From Phocicoccus schoeneichii (GTDB lineage Bacteria > Bacillota > Bacilli > Staphylococcales > Salinicoccaceae): DNA of 64,000 nt. Both the position numbers and the translations under genes were made by a program. The notes beneath the pieces were generated by a model that had not been told where the DNA came from, ran no database searches, and worked only from the letters and a program-made list of their open reading frames with translations. Numbering within the stretch: position 1 is the first letter of the stretch; each line of letters opens with the position of its first letter. The stretch covers positions 868,001 to 932,000 of the forward strand of contig NZ_BMDB01000001.1 in NCBI RefSeq assembly GCF_014635565.1, given 5' to 3'. Shown here in pieces: positions 52,347 to 61,156 of the stretch.

Positions 52347-54112
52347 AAAAACTCTGGCTTAGAATAACGCTTGGCTTCTTTGTGATTTCTATTATTGGAC
52401 TAGGAATCATCTGGTTCTTCATGTCCTCTATTAACAGAACTTCATACGAAGAAATGATTGAAACCCATCTGAGTGAAAATGGATCCGTTATATCTAGTTC
52501 TATAGAAGCAAGTGGGATGGACATTCAAAATGATAATATCGTTGAATGGTTTAATAAGCTCGACCTCCCTAAAGATGTACGCTTCACTTTGATCGATTCA
52601 GATGGTGAAGTTATCTTCGACAATGACAATCACACAAGTCTCATGGAAAATCACTTAAAACGTCCGGAAGTTGAAGCAGCTAAAAAGTCGAATGATACGA
52701 GTCAATCGTTTATTCGTTATAGTAAAACTGAAGAAATCGATATGATGTACGTCGCAAAACCGATCCATGCAGAAGGTGAAATTGTCGGTTACATACGTAC
52801 GGCAACGCCGTTATACACAATAGATAATGCTGTGAAACAAATGTGGTGGACACTTTTTGTAGTATTCTTATTTATTTTTGTCGCATCATTAATTTCTGCA
52901 GCCCTACTCGCATATAGTGTCACGAAACCAATTAATAAAATTATGGAAGTGACAAACCGATTAAAACATCAAGACTACAGTGCTAGAATCAATGAAAAAT
53001 TCACAGGAGAACTCTATGATCTCGCTGGGTCAATCAACGTTCTTGCGAGTAGTTTACAGAAACACGTGACTGAAATTGAGGACCAAACAAGCCAGCTCGA
53101 CAGTATTTTATCTAACTTAGTTACAGGTGTGATTTTAATTAACCATGATGGCAATGTTGAAATGGTGAATAAAGCGGCAACTGAACTTCTTGGAAAAAGT
53201 AGCGATATACTCGTGAACAATCATTATCGCGCGAATTTAATGCATTTAAATATCGACCGTATGATTCGACAAGTTGTGGAAGAAGATGAACCTCGCTCTC
53301 GCGAAGTGTCTCTATACACGCCAAACGAAGTGATCTTAGAAGTAAACGTGGCACCGTATTACGGACAAAGTTGGGAAAAACGTGGCGTAATTATTGCGCT
53401 CCACAATATCACAAAGCTTAAGCATTTAGAAGGTGTCCGGCGAGATTTTGTCGCGAATGTTTCCCATGAACTGAAAACGCCTGTGACTAGCGTGCGTGGA
53501 TTCGCAGAAACAATTCTTCAAAATGAGATGCCAAAAGAAACAGAACGTGAATTCATACAAATTATTTACGATGAGAGTGACCGTCTAAACACAATCATCA
53601 GTGACCTCTTGAATTTATCTAAAATCGAGAAAAATGATTTGCAGTTAAACATTGAAAAAATCGATCTTGTCAAACTCATTCACAAGACAGCAAAACCGTT
53701 ACTGAAAGCATTTAGCGACAAAAAACTTACACTTAACTTGCCAAATAAAGGACGTTCGATTGAACTATTTGCTGATAAAGACAGAATCGCACAAATTTTA
53801 GTGAATTTACTGTCAAACGCTGTGAACTATACGCCAGAAGGCGGCATGGTTTCTGTGAAAGTCCGTGAGAAGAAAAATCGCATTGTATTTAGCGTGAAAG
53901 ATACAGGGATTGGTATTCCACAATCTAGTATCGATCGATTATTTGAACGATTTTACCGTGTAGATACTGCGCGCGCTAGAAACGAAGGCGGTACGGGCCT
54001 TGGTCTTGCGATCGTCAAACACTTAGTCGACCTTCACGGCGGTACCATTACTGTCGATTCAGTCGAGAACGAGTACACAGAATTTACTGTAGATCTTCCT
54101 GCAGAACGATAA
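52343..54112 (+). CDS. phoR: PhoR-type sensor histidine kinase
   Basis: A 589-residue membrane kinase: two membrane segments (about 8-30 and 165-190) enclosing an extracellular domain, HAMP (about 190-240), PAS (about 250-350), then HisKA with His375 in VANVSHELKTPVTSVRG, and HATPase_c with NLLSNAVNYTPEGG and GGTGLGLAIVKHLV. It has the size and layout of B. subtilis PhoR. It partners with the upstream PhoP. Confidence 0.87.
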   Translation: MKKLWLRITLGFFVISIIGLGIIWFFMSSINRTSYEEMIETHLSENGSVISSSIEASGMDIQNDNIVEWFNKLDLPKDVRFTLIDSDGEVIFDNDNHTSLMENHLKRPEVEAAKKSNDTSQSFIRYSKTEEIDMMYVAKPIHAEGEIVGYIRTATPLYTIDNAVKQMWWTLFVVFLFIFVASLISAALLAYSVTKPINKIMEVTNRLKHQDYSARINEKFTGELYDLAGSINVLASSLQKHVTEIEDQTSQLDSILSNLVTGVILINHDGNVEMVNKAATELLGKSSDILVNNHYRANLMHLNIDRMIRQVVEEDEPRSREVSLYTPNEVILEVNVAPYYGQSWEKRGVIIALHNITKLKHLEGVRRDFVANVSHELKTPVTSVRGFAETILQNEMPKETEREFIQIIYDESDRLNTIISDLLNLSKIEKNDLQLNIEKIDLVKLIHKTAKPLLKAFSDKKLTLNLPNKGRSIELFADKDRIAQILVNLLSNAVNYTPEGGMVSVKVREKKNRIVFSVKDTGIGIPQSSIDRLFERFYRVDTARARNEGGTGLGLAIVKHLVDLHGGTITVDSVENEYTEFTVDLPAER

Positions 54113-54152
54113 AAAAACGTGTTCCCTAAAATTCTATAGGAAACACGTTTTT
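54112..54152. terminator. Bidirectional terminator after phoR
   Basis: AAACGTGTT / AACACGTTT stem extended by imperfect pairing, with A7 on the left and T5 on the right. Confidence 0.85.
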
Positions 54153-54156
54153 ATAT

Positions 54157-54801
54157 TTAATCTTTATACGTCTCATCTTCTAGAAGAAGCATGTCTAAAA
54201 TTGTATCTTCAATCGCATTCATACGCCCATACAGAAACTGTGTTTCTGCTTCACCATCACTTGGCACAAAATGATTTGTTTTTTCACGTAACTTGCGTAA
54301 TAACTCTAAAATGCTACGCTTCAATTCATCGCGTTTAGTTAGATTTCCGGTGATTGTGTTTTTATCTTGTCCGTCAATGACTGCTTTTACTAATGGATGT
54401 AGTGTCTCTTTTGCATAATCGATATACCCTGTCACTTGTTCAACGAGCGACTCGAATGTTTCAATTATCTCGCTACCTGCCACGTCTTTGTTGCTGATAA
54501 ACCTTTCTACATATAGTCGAAGCACAGGCATCTCATCGATGATATCTTCGAAATACGTTTCATTTATTATATCGAGCAACTCGCTACCATTCTTTTCTCC
54601 GAGGTCACGGCGCAACTCTACGTCTATCAGTTCATTTGTTTCTTTTACGAATCCTTCAACGTCGAGTGTGTTGTTTTCTGCAACATCTCCGACAGTTAAC
54701 TCATCATTTGTTAAATAATCAAATGTATACGGCTTAAAAATTTTCAATAAATCGGGATATTCTACTAAAACTTCTGTTAGTTTCGTGTTTTTATCTACCA
54801 T
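54157..54801 (-). CDS. DUF1858-like/hemerythrin-related helical protein, degenerate
   Basis: A 214-residue protein from ATG 54801 (GGAGGAGG upstream). The first 65 residues (TKLTEVLVEYPDLLKIF...NTLDVEGFVKETNELID) resemble DUF1858/ScdA-N domains, but the Cys pair usual in those is absent; the protein has no Cys at all. The rest is helical with few His, so a di-iron hemerythrin site cannot be shown. Function unknown. It is transcribed alone, convergent with phoR. Confidence 0.55.
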   Translation of the reverse strand: MVDKNTKLTEVLVEYPDLLKIFKPYTFDYLTNDELTVGDVAENNTLDVEGFVKETNELIDVELRRDLGEKNGSELLDIINETYFEDIIDEMPVLRLYVERFISNKDVAGSEIIETFESLVEQVTGYIDYAKETLHPLVKAVIDGQDKNTITGNLTKRDELKRSILELLRKLREKTNHFVPSDGEAETQFLYGRMNAIEDTILDMLLLEDETYKD

Positions 54802-54941
54802 AACTATAGCCTCCTCCAACTCGTTATACTTTATTTTTCCTATTTTCATGATTTTCAAACCTATTTTACTGCTCGTTTAATGCAAGTCACATAGGGGTAC
54901 GATATAATAAGGATAACTTCTGATAAGCGGAGGACGAGTTT

Positions 54942-55727
54942 ATGAACAAAAAATTGAGAATGATTGCTTCAGTAGCGCCACTTATTTTAGTGCCGCTCAT
55001 CAAGGAGCGTAGCAAGATAAAAGACCACCCGGATGTCGTAAAGCTAAACGATAATTCGAAATTATTGTACGGCAAAGCTAAAGGTTCAGTCGGTGCAGCT
55101 ACGACAAAAGTGAAACATGCGGGTAGTGTTGTTGCTGATAAAACGAAGGATTCTGCTGAGTTTATCAGTGGAAAATATACGGATAACCGCAAGAAGCATC
55201 AGTATAAAAAAGAGTTCTCAGACTATGAGAAAAAACTGAAAAAAGAAGAAAAATTGCTTAAAAAATACGAGGCTGATGTTGAAAAAGCACGTGATAAGCG
55301 ATTAAAATCTAAAATTAAAGAGTTGGATACAGATTTACCAACGAGTGAGGAGAAACAAAACAAAATGGGTGTACAAGACAAAAACAAAAAGTTAGATATT
55401 GATAGACCAACAACAACAAATGTCCAAGAATTAAATGAAGAAAAAGTGATAGGTACTGAATATAAAGATGACTACTCACATGGAGAGTTATTCTTAAAAC
55501 ATAAAACGAAATTAGATCCTAAAAGTGCAGTACTTTGGAAAGAAAAGCGTGAACGCCCTGGTTCTCGTGTCGCTGAGGTGGATGACTCATTATTCTTAAA
55601 GCATCGCTTAAGAAATGATGCACACTTTGAATCAAATGGTCGTACAACAGGAACAGGTACAAATTACGTAAAGTCAGATGCACATCTTGCGTTTGATGAC
55701 TACAAATCAAGCTTCACGAAAAAATAG
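54942..55727 (+). CDS. Charged coiled-coil protein of unknown function
   Basis: A 261-residue protein with one possible N-terminal membrane segment (IASVAPLILVPLI), a Lys/Glu-rich coiled coil (about 85-130) and a C-terminal part with a duplicated motif: HGELFLKHKTKLD and DSLFLKHRLRNDAHF. I do not recognise the family; the anchor and coil suggest a membrane-linked structural role. RBS GGAGGA. The LOG-family gene follows after 19 bases. Confidence 0.7.
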   Translation: MNKKLRMIASVAPLILVPLIKERSKIKDHPDVVKLNDNSKLLYGKAKGSVGAATTKVKHAGSVVADKTKDSAEFISGKYTDNRKKHQYKKEFSDYEKKLKKEEKLLKKYEADVEKARDKRLKSKIKELDTDLPTSEEKQNKMGVQDKNKKLDIDRPTTTNVQELNEEKVIGTEYKDDYSHGELFLKHKTKLDPKSAVLWKEKRERPGSRVAEVDDSLFLKHRLRNDAHFESNGRTTGTGTNYVKSDAHLAFDDYKSSFTKK

Positions 55728-55746
55728 TTTAGAATAGGATACGTTT

Positions 55747-56346
55747 ATGAATATTAAGAGCATTTCAGTCTTTTGCGGAGCACGATCTGGTAATGATCGT
55801 ATTTTTGAAGAATCTGCGTATAACTTAGGTAAAATCCTAGCAGAACAAGGCATTCGTCTCGTATATGGTGGCGGCGGTCTTGGTCTGATGGGCGCTGTAG
55901 CAACGGGTGCCTTAGATCACGGCGGTGAAGTCACTGGAATTATTCCAGAGGTACTTGTCGACCGTGAGATGGCTCATACTGGCGTACAAGATATGCGCAT
56001 TGTTAAAAACATGAGTATTCGTAAAGAGCAATTAATTGATGAAGCAGATGCGATTGTGATTTTACCTGGTGGTGCGGGCACGATGGAAGAGTTCTTCCAA
56101 GTATTTGTTGCTGGCCAAATTGGTATTTATCAAAAACCAATTGCATTTGTGAATACTGCTGGATACTACGATTCTTTATTTGAATTATTTAATACTTTCA
56201 TTCAACATGATTTTTTAGAAGAACGATTCTTAGAACTCATACGTAAAGTTAATCGTATTGAAGATGTTGTTGAAAAACTTGAACACTTTACTCCCGTTAA
56301 AGGACGTACAAGAGAAGATATAGAAAAAGGACATTCCCGTAATTAA
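55747..56346 (+). CDS. LOG-family (lysine decarboxylase-like) nucleotide phosphoribohydrolase
   Basis: A 199-residue LOG/YvdD-type protein with VYGGGGLGLMGAVATGAL, GIIPEVL and the signature LPGGAGTMEEFFQVF. The family cleaves purine nucleoside 5'-monophosphates to base and ribose-5-phosphate (cytokinin activation in plants). Its bacterial role is less clear. It is probably co-transcribed with the coiled-coil gene. Confidence 0.9.
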   Translation: MNIKSISVFCGARSGNDRIFEESAYNLGKILAEQGIRLVYGGGGLGLMGAVATGALDHGGEVTGIIPEVLVDREMAHTGVQDMRIVKNMSIRKEQLIDEADAIVILPGGAGTMEEFFQVFVAGQIGIYQKPIAFVNTAGYYDSLFELFNTFIQHDFLEERFLELIRKVNRIEDVVEKLEHFTPVKGRTREDIEKGHSRN

Positions 56347-56363
56347 TTGGGATGTCCTTTTTA
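56324..56363. terminator. Bidirectional terminator between the LOG and GNAT genes
   Basis: AAAAAGGACAT-TCCC / GGG-ATGTCCTTTTT stem spanning the ends of both convergent genes. Confidence 0.88.
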
Positions 56364-56912
56364 TGTGTCTAGTTTGTATATGAAAAATGCTTGTTTGCTG
56401 TGCCCATCAACGTATTGTTGATGCTTAAATGTATCAATTTTCTGCATTCCAAGCTTGTCTAATACGTTTAACCCTGGCATATTTCTGTTCGATACAAATG
56501 CATATACCGAATGGATGTCTGTTTTCTTCTCTGTAAACTTAACAACACCACGAAGTGCTTCGGTCGCAAACCCTTGATTCCAATGTTTTTTAATGAGCAT
56601 AACATAGAGTTCGATACACGGAAACATGGTATGCATATCGTGTGCGTGTTTTTTATCATCAAATTGTTTTACACGAATACCCGCGATACCAATAAACTCT
56701 TTCGTATCGCGTCTTTCGACTGCAAAGAGACCAAAACCTCGGTCGTTCACACTCGCACTAGATAGACGTGCAAACTCACGTGCTTCTTTAATTGTCATCT
56801 TCGTTGGCGTGAACTGGTTTACATCCCGGTCCTGAGTTGCTTTAATGAACGGGTTTACATCCTCCGGTTTCCAACTTCGTAAATTTAATCGTTTTGTTTT
56901 AATATATCTCAT
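56361..56912 (-). CDS. RimJ/RimL-like GNAT N-acetyltransferase
   Basis: A 183-residue GNAT: TKRLNLRSWKPEDV at the start, EFIGIAGIR, the acetyl-CoA loop HWNQGFATEALRG and NMPGLNVLDKLGM. The acceptor is unknown; relatives acetylate ribosomal or other protein N-termini or small amines. It overlaps the preceding gene by four bases. Confidence 0.85.
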   Translation of the reverse strand: MRYIKTKRLNLRSWKPEDVNPFIKATQDRDVNQFTPTKMTIKEAREFARLSSASVNDRGFGLFAVERRDTKEFIGIAGIRVKQFDDKKHAHDMHTMFPCIELYVMLIKKHWNQGFATEALRGVVKFTEKKTDIHSVYAFVSNRNMPGLNVLDKLGMQKIDTFKHQQYVDGHSKQAFFIYKLDT

Positions 56913-57220
56913 TCTGCATCTCTTCTATTATAACTGAGGAGACGCACTTTAAATGTTTCATTTATAAAATCATATTTCTCTAGTTTCTTTTTACTTTTTG
57001 TTGTTACAACACTGCTGATGAAATCATTAGATCCTTCGACCTGATATGTGACGTTAAACGCTTCAAACTCATGTTCAGGAGCTGGTTTTTTTACAACGAC
57101 ACGGTCTGGTTTACCATTTAGATCTACAACAGGTCTTCCGATAATCGATTCAATTTCAGAACCAAGCTCTTTTAAAGTCAATGTCTTGCCTTCTACTAAA
57201 ATAAATTCTTTTTCATACAT
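56909..57220 (-). CDS. Small hypothetical protein coupled to the GNAT gene
   Basis: A 103-residue soluble protein (MYEKEFILVEGKTLTLKEL...) with an alternating strand pattern and no recognised motif. It has an AGGAGG site and an ATGA overlap with the acetyltransferase gene; a coiled-coil lipoprotein gene lies just upstream. Function unknown. Confidence 0.65.
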   Translation of the reverse strand: MYEKEFILVEGKTLTLKELGSEIESIIGRPVVDLNGKPDRVVVKKPAPEHEFEAFNVTYQVEGSNDFISSVVTTKSKKKLEKYDFINETFKVRLLSYNRRDAE

Positions 57221-57232
57221 ACCAGAATCCTC

Positions 57233-57457
57233 CTATTTATCCTCTGCAGCTTTTTTCTCTAATTCAGTTAATTGTTCTTGCTTTTGTTTTTTCTTTTCAG
57301 TTAATAATTCATTCTCGTTATTTAATTCGCTGATGCGTCGCTCTAGATTGACAATTTCTTTATCTAAGTTTTCTATGTCCTTGTCGACCTGAGATTTCTC
57401 GTTCGAACATGCCGATAAAAACACCGTAACCATCAGCAAAAGAAAGACTCGTTTCAT
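57233..57457 (-). CDS. Small coiled-coil lipoprotein
   Basis: A 74-residue lipoprotein: signal peptide with lipobox LSAC (Cys17) followed by an uninterrupted heptad coil (DIENLDKEIVNLERRISEL...) of about 50 residues. The design recalls Lpp-like trimeric coils, but no function is known. It is first of a probable three-gene unit with the small hypothetical and GNAT genes. Confidence 0.75.
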   Translation of the reverse strand: MKRVFLLLMVTVFLSACSNEKSQVDKDIENLDKEIVNLERRISELNNENELLTEKKKQKQEQLTELEKKAAEDK

Positions 57458-57529
57458 GCTATCTCACCTAATTTCTACTTATAAAACAGTATACCATTAT
57501 TATATAAATAATTTTAAGTGATAGGGATG

Positions 57530-57558
57530 AAAAAAAGGAATGACCCAGTCATTCCTTT
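57530..57558 (-). terminator. Terminator of the downstream substrate-binding protein gene
   Basis: AAAGGAATGAC / GTCATTCCTTT stem with a three-base loop and T7 on the minus strand. Confidence 0.9.
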
Positions 57559-57567
57559 AAAATGTAT

Positions 57568-59205
57568 TTACTCAAGTGTCGCCTTATCTAAATGTAATAA
57601 ATCGTTTACGTCAATTCTTGCGTCTTTCAGATTCGAAGTATATGCATTTAATTTATCTGAGAATCTGACTGGAATCATCGGCATGTCTTCGATGATAATG
57701 TCTTGAATGTCTTCATAGATTTGCTGACGTTTTTCTGGATCTTTTTCTTTTCGTCCATCTAAGATGAGTGCATCTACTTTTTCGTCTGAGTAGAACATAC
57801 GGTTTCCTCCAGCACCTTGGCTATCCGTGTGGAATAGTGGCGTGAACGTGTTATCTGGGTCTGCTGTCGCGTTACTCCAACCAAGATAATACATGTCCTG
57901 TTCTCCGTTTGATGCCATCTCTAAGAACGTACCCCACTCTACTTGTTTAATCGTGAGGTCGATGTTTAATTCTTTTAACGTTTCTTGGTAATATAATCCA
58001 ACGTCTTTGACTTCAGAATCGTCGTCAGATAAAAACTCAATCGTGAAACCGTCTTCGTAACCCGCTTCAGCAAGCAATTCTCTCGCTTTATCTAAATTAT
58101 AAGCATATTTCTTTAGATCATCTGTTTCACCAATCATACCTTCTTTGATGTAGTTGTTTGTGATTGTACCTGAACCGTTTAACACATCATTGAAAATTTT
58201 TTCTTTATCGAACGCATATGCAAGTGCTTGTCTAACACGCTTATCATTTAATGGCTCAACTTCTGTGTTGAATCCAAGATATGCAAGTGATGCACTTGTC
58301 GTCTCACTCATTACAAGTTCTTCGTTTCCATTAATTCTATCACGGTCTGATGATTGTAGTGAACCTGCAAATTGTGACTGTCCACTTTCGAGTTCAGCAA
58401 TACGCGCACCCGTCTCAGATACAACTTTGAATGTAACTGAATCAATAGATACTTTGTCTCCGTGGTAAGATTCATTTCTTACAAGTTTCGTCATCTCACC
58501 TGGATTTCTAGAGTCAAACTGATAATAGTTTGTACCTGATGGCTCTGTTTCTAAAAGCGTTCCAACTTCTCCACCAATTTTTGATGCAAGTTCTTCAAAC
58601 GCTTTACTGCCCGCTTCTCTTTCTTTGTAATAGTCTTCAAGCGTCACATCTGTACCTGTTTTATCAATCGCGTTTTGATAGTCTTTATCAATTAAATCCT
58701 TGCTGATGATCCGACCTGCACCGTGTGTTAAGTTATTCGCGAATGGTGAAAACGGATATTTCGTTGTAATTTCAACTTCATAGTCACTTACGATTTTGAT
58801 TTCGTCGATCATTTCGAGTAAGTATGCACGAGGAGAAGCAACTGCTGGGTCTAAGATACGGTCAAAGCTTGCTTTTACATCTTCTGCTGTCATGTCACTA
58901 CCATCATGGAATTTAACACCTTCTTTTAATTTAAAGTTCCATGTAAGATCATCCACTTGCTCCCATTCTGTTGCAAGAGATGGTTGTAAGTCTAGGTTCT
59001 CATCTTGTTTTACGAGGCCTTCATAAATTAAATGTCGAACTTGTTCTGAAGGTGTGTCGTTTGTACCGTGTGGATCTAATGATACGACGTCTGCAGGCAT
59101 TGCGAGCGTTAAATCATTGTTCGTCGGTTCTTCACTGTCTCCACCAGAACATGCTGCAAGTACTAGTGCGACCATAATCGTTAATATACTTAAAATTCTT
59201 TTCAT
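57568..59205 (-). CDS. Peptide/glutathione-type ABC substrate-binding lipoprotein (copy 2)
   Basis: A 545-residue SBP_bac_5 family protein from ATG 59205 (AGGGAGAG upstream). Lipobox LAAC, then MPADVVSLDPHGTNDTPSEQVRHLIYEGLV, WNFKLKEGVKFHDGSDMTAEDVK and LNDKRVRQALAYAFDK are typical of dipeptide/oligopeptide/glutathione binding proteins. It is a close paralogue of the gene upstream; both stand opposite the permease and ATPase genes. The ligand cannot be told from sequence. Confidence 0.88.
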   Translation of the reverse strand: MKRILSILTIMVALVLAACSGGDSEEPTNNDLTLAMPADVVSLDPHGTNDTPSEQVRHLIYEGLVKQDENLDLQPSLATEWEQVDDLTWNFKLKEGVKFHDGSDMTAEDVKASFDRILDPAVASPRAYLLEMIDEIKIVSDYEVEITTKYPFSPFANNLTHGAGRIISKDLIDKDYQNAIDKTGTDVTLEDYYKEREAGSKAFEELASKIGGEVGTLLETEPSGTNYYQFDSRNPGEMTKLVRNESYHGDKVSIDSVTFKVVSETGARIAELESGQSQFAGSLQSSDRDRINGNEELVMSETTSASLAYLGFNTEVEPLNDKRVRQALAYAFDKEKIFNDVLNGSGTITNNYIKEGMIGETDDLKKYAYNLDKARELLAEAGYEDGFTIEFLSDDDSEVKDVGLYYQETLKELNIDLTIKQVEWGTFLEMASNGEQDMYYLGWSNATADPDNTFTPLFHTDSQGAGGNRMFYSDEKVDALILDGRKEKDPEKRQQIYEDIQDIIIEDMPMIPVRFSDKLNAYTSNLKDARIDVNDLLHLDKATLE

Positions 59206-59240
59206 AAAAACTCTCCCTTGAACCGTTTTCATAATAAATT

Positions 59241-59270
59241 AAAAATTTGAACCTCAAATAAGAGGTTCAA
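59241..59270 (-). terminator. Weak terminator between the two binding-protein genes
   Basis: TTGAACCTC / GAGGTTCAA stem with a six-base loop followed by ATTTTTAA on the minus strand. Confidence 0.7.
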
Positions 59271-59290
59271 TCTTAAGCAAAATCATGATG

Positions 59291-60949
59291 CTATTGTTCG
59301 AGTCCTGCATTTTTAAGTTCAAACAGGTCATATCTGTCGATCTCTATGTCTTGTAATGCGTTTACTCGTGCATTTAAGTTCTCTGTGTAGCGTACAGAAA
59401 TCACAGGTGCGTCTTCAATGATGAGTTGTTGAATTTCTTCGTACATTTCTCTACGTTTGTCTTCATCGTTTTCTCTTCTTGCTTCTTCTGCTAATTCATC
59501 AACACGTTCATTAGTGTAGAATGCACGGTTACCACTTGCCCCATGACTCTTTGTTGTGAATAGTGGTGTGATGATATTGTCAGGGTCTGCTGTTGAGTTA
59601 CTCCAACCAAGCATTAACATTTCGTGCTCACCTGCTGAAGTCATCTCAAGGTACGCACCCCACTCAACTTGGTTAATTTTTAAGTCGATGTTAATCTCTT
59701 TCAGTGCTTCTTGTAAGTATAGTGCTGTGTCCATACGTTCTGGGTTATCGTCGTTTACAACCATTGTTAAACTAAAGCCATCTTCAAGACCTGCTTCTTT
59801 TAGCAAAGCTTTGGCTTTTTCAACGTCATACTCTAATCCTTTTAATTCTTCAGAGTATCCCATAACACCTGGTGAAATTGGTCCACTTGCTGGAGTCCCT
59901 GCACCGTTGTAAACACCATCAACGACATTTTGCTTGTTGAACGCATGTGTGATCGCTTGACGTACACGTTTGTCATTAAGCGGTTCTTTTGTTGTATTAA
60001 ATCCAATGTAGTCAAATGATACTGTCTCTGAGCGTAACAGTGTCACATCTGGGTTACTTTCCACACGATCGATATTTGCAGACTGTACACTTGAAATCAA
60101 TTGTGATTGACCACTTTCAAGTTCTGCAAGACGTGATCCTGTTTCAGTAACTACCTTAAAAGTAACTTTGTCTAAGTTCATTTGGTCGTCGTAGTAATCT
60201 GAGTTTTTCACAACAATTGTGCTCTCACCTGGATTACGAGAATCAAACTTTGCATAGCCCGTACCATCTGGTTCTGTTTCAACCACTGTTTTTAAGTCCC
60301 CTGCAATTTGTGCAGCAACCTTTTCGTACTCATCTCCACCTTTATCGCGGAGTTCATAGTATTCTTCTAAAGTAATGTCAGCACCTGAAGCATCAATTGC
60401 AGCTTGATAGTCTCTATCTAACATATCTTTAGACATAATTTTCGCTGCACCATGCGTTAAGTTATTTAAAATCGGAACGAATGGATATGCCGTTTTAATT
60501 TCTACTGTATAGTCATCGATGATGTTAACTTCTTCAATCATATCTAAGATGTAAGAACGAGGGGATGCTACGGCAATATCTGTTGCTCTTTCAAGAGAAG
60601 CTTTAACGTCTTCAGCTTTAAAGTCTTTGCCACTGTGGAATTTAACATCGTCTCTCAATTTAAATACATATGTTGTATCATCTTGTTGTTCCCACTCTGT
60701 TGCGAGTTGTGGAACGATCTCAAAGTTTTCATCTTGTGTGATAAGCCCTTCGTAGATTAAATCCCTAACCTTTTCAGAAGGAACATCATTCGTCCCTTGC
60801 GGATCTAGAGAAACCACATCACTCGGCATCGCGAATGTGACCTCTCCACCTTCTTGTACTCCTGCATTGTCATTTTTTTCTTTTGAATTTGAACATCCTG
60901 CAACTACGAATAGCGCTAAGGTTAAAACTATGTAAAGCCATTTCTTCAT
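59291..60949 (-). CDS. Peptide/glutathione-type ABC substrate-binding lipoprotein (copy 1)
   Basis: A 552-residue SBP_bac_5 protein: lipobox VAGC, MPSDVVSLDPQGTNDVPSEKVRDLIYEGL, FKLRDDVKFHSGKDF and LNDKRVRQAITHAFNKQ. A segment after residue 190 (ITLEEYYELRDKGGDEYEKVA...) is shared with copy 2 and is like that of glutathione-type binding proteins. The gene is divergent from the permease operon across a 207-base, palindrome-rich gap. Confidence 0.88.
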   Translation of the reverse strand: MKKWLYIVLTLALFVVAGCSNSKEKNDNAGVQEGGEVTFAMPSDVVSLDPQGTNDVPSEKVRDLIYEGLITQDENFEIVPQLATEWEQQDDTTYVFKLRDDVKFHSGKDFKAEDVKASLERATDIAVASPRSYILDMIEEVNIIDDYTVEIKTAYPFVPILNNLTHGAAKIMSKDMLDRDYQAAIDASGADITLEEYYELRDKGGDEYEKVAAQIAGDLKTVVETEPDGTGYAKFDSRNPGESTIVVKNSDYYDDQMNLDKVTFKVVTETGSRLAELESGQSQLISSVQSANIDRVESNPDVTLLRSETVSFDYIGFNTTKEPLNDKRVRQAITHAFNKQNVVDGVYNGAGTPASGPISPGVMGYSEELKGLEYDVEKAKALLKEAGLEDGFSLTMVVNDDNPERMDTALYLQEALKEINIDLKINQVEWGAYLEMTSAGEHEMLMLGWSNSTADPDNIITPLFTTKSHGASGNRAFYTNERVDELAEEARRENDEDKRREMYEEIQQLIIEDAPVISVRYTENLNARVNALQDIEIDRYDLFELKNAGLEQ

Positions 60950-61044
60950 GTTAAAACCTCCTCATATATTTGAAATTAGGTAAAATTATAATGTAATTTT
61001 TAAAATTATGCAATTTATATTTATAAAATTGCGTATTTTTTGAA

Positions 61045-61109
61045 TATTAATGATAATCATACAATTTTTTATGGTAATAATGAATAGTTATTGATATGAT
61101 AAATCATAT
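61045..61109. promoter_or_regulatory. Operator-like palindromes in the ABC importer intergenic region
   Basis: ATGATAATCAT (5-1-5) lies within TATTAATGATAATCA at 61045-61059, which agrees with 11 of 14 Fur-consensus positions. ATATGAT-AA-ATCATAT at 61094-61109 is a perfect palindrome. Both lie between divergent start codons. The regulator is unknown. Confidence 0.4.
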
Positions 61110-61156
61110 TATTGAATATTCATAAAACTTATTATGAATGGTAAGGAGGATACGAT

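Noticed and set aside
51645-54112. WalRK identity for the two-component pair
   Set aside because: The receiver and DNA-binding wording matches PhoP, the kinase has PhoR length and layout, and the walHIJ neighbours of WalKR are absent.
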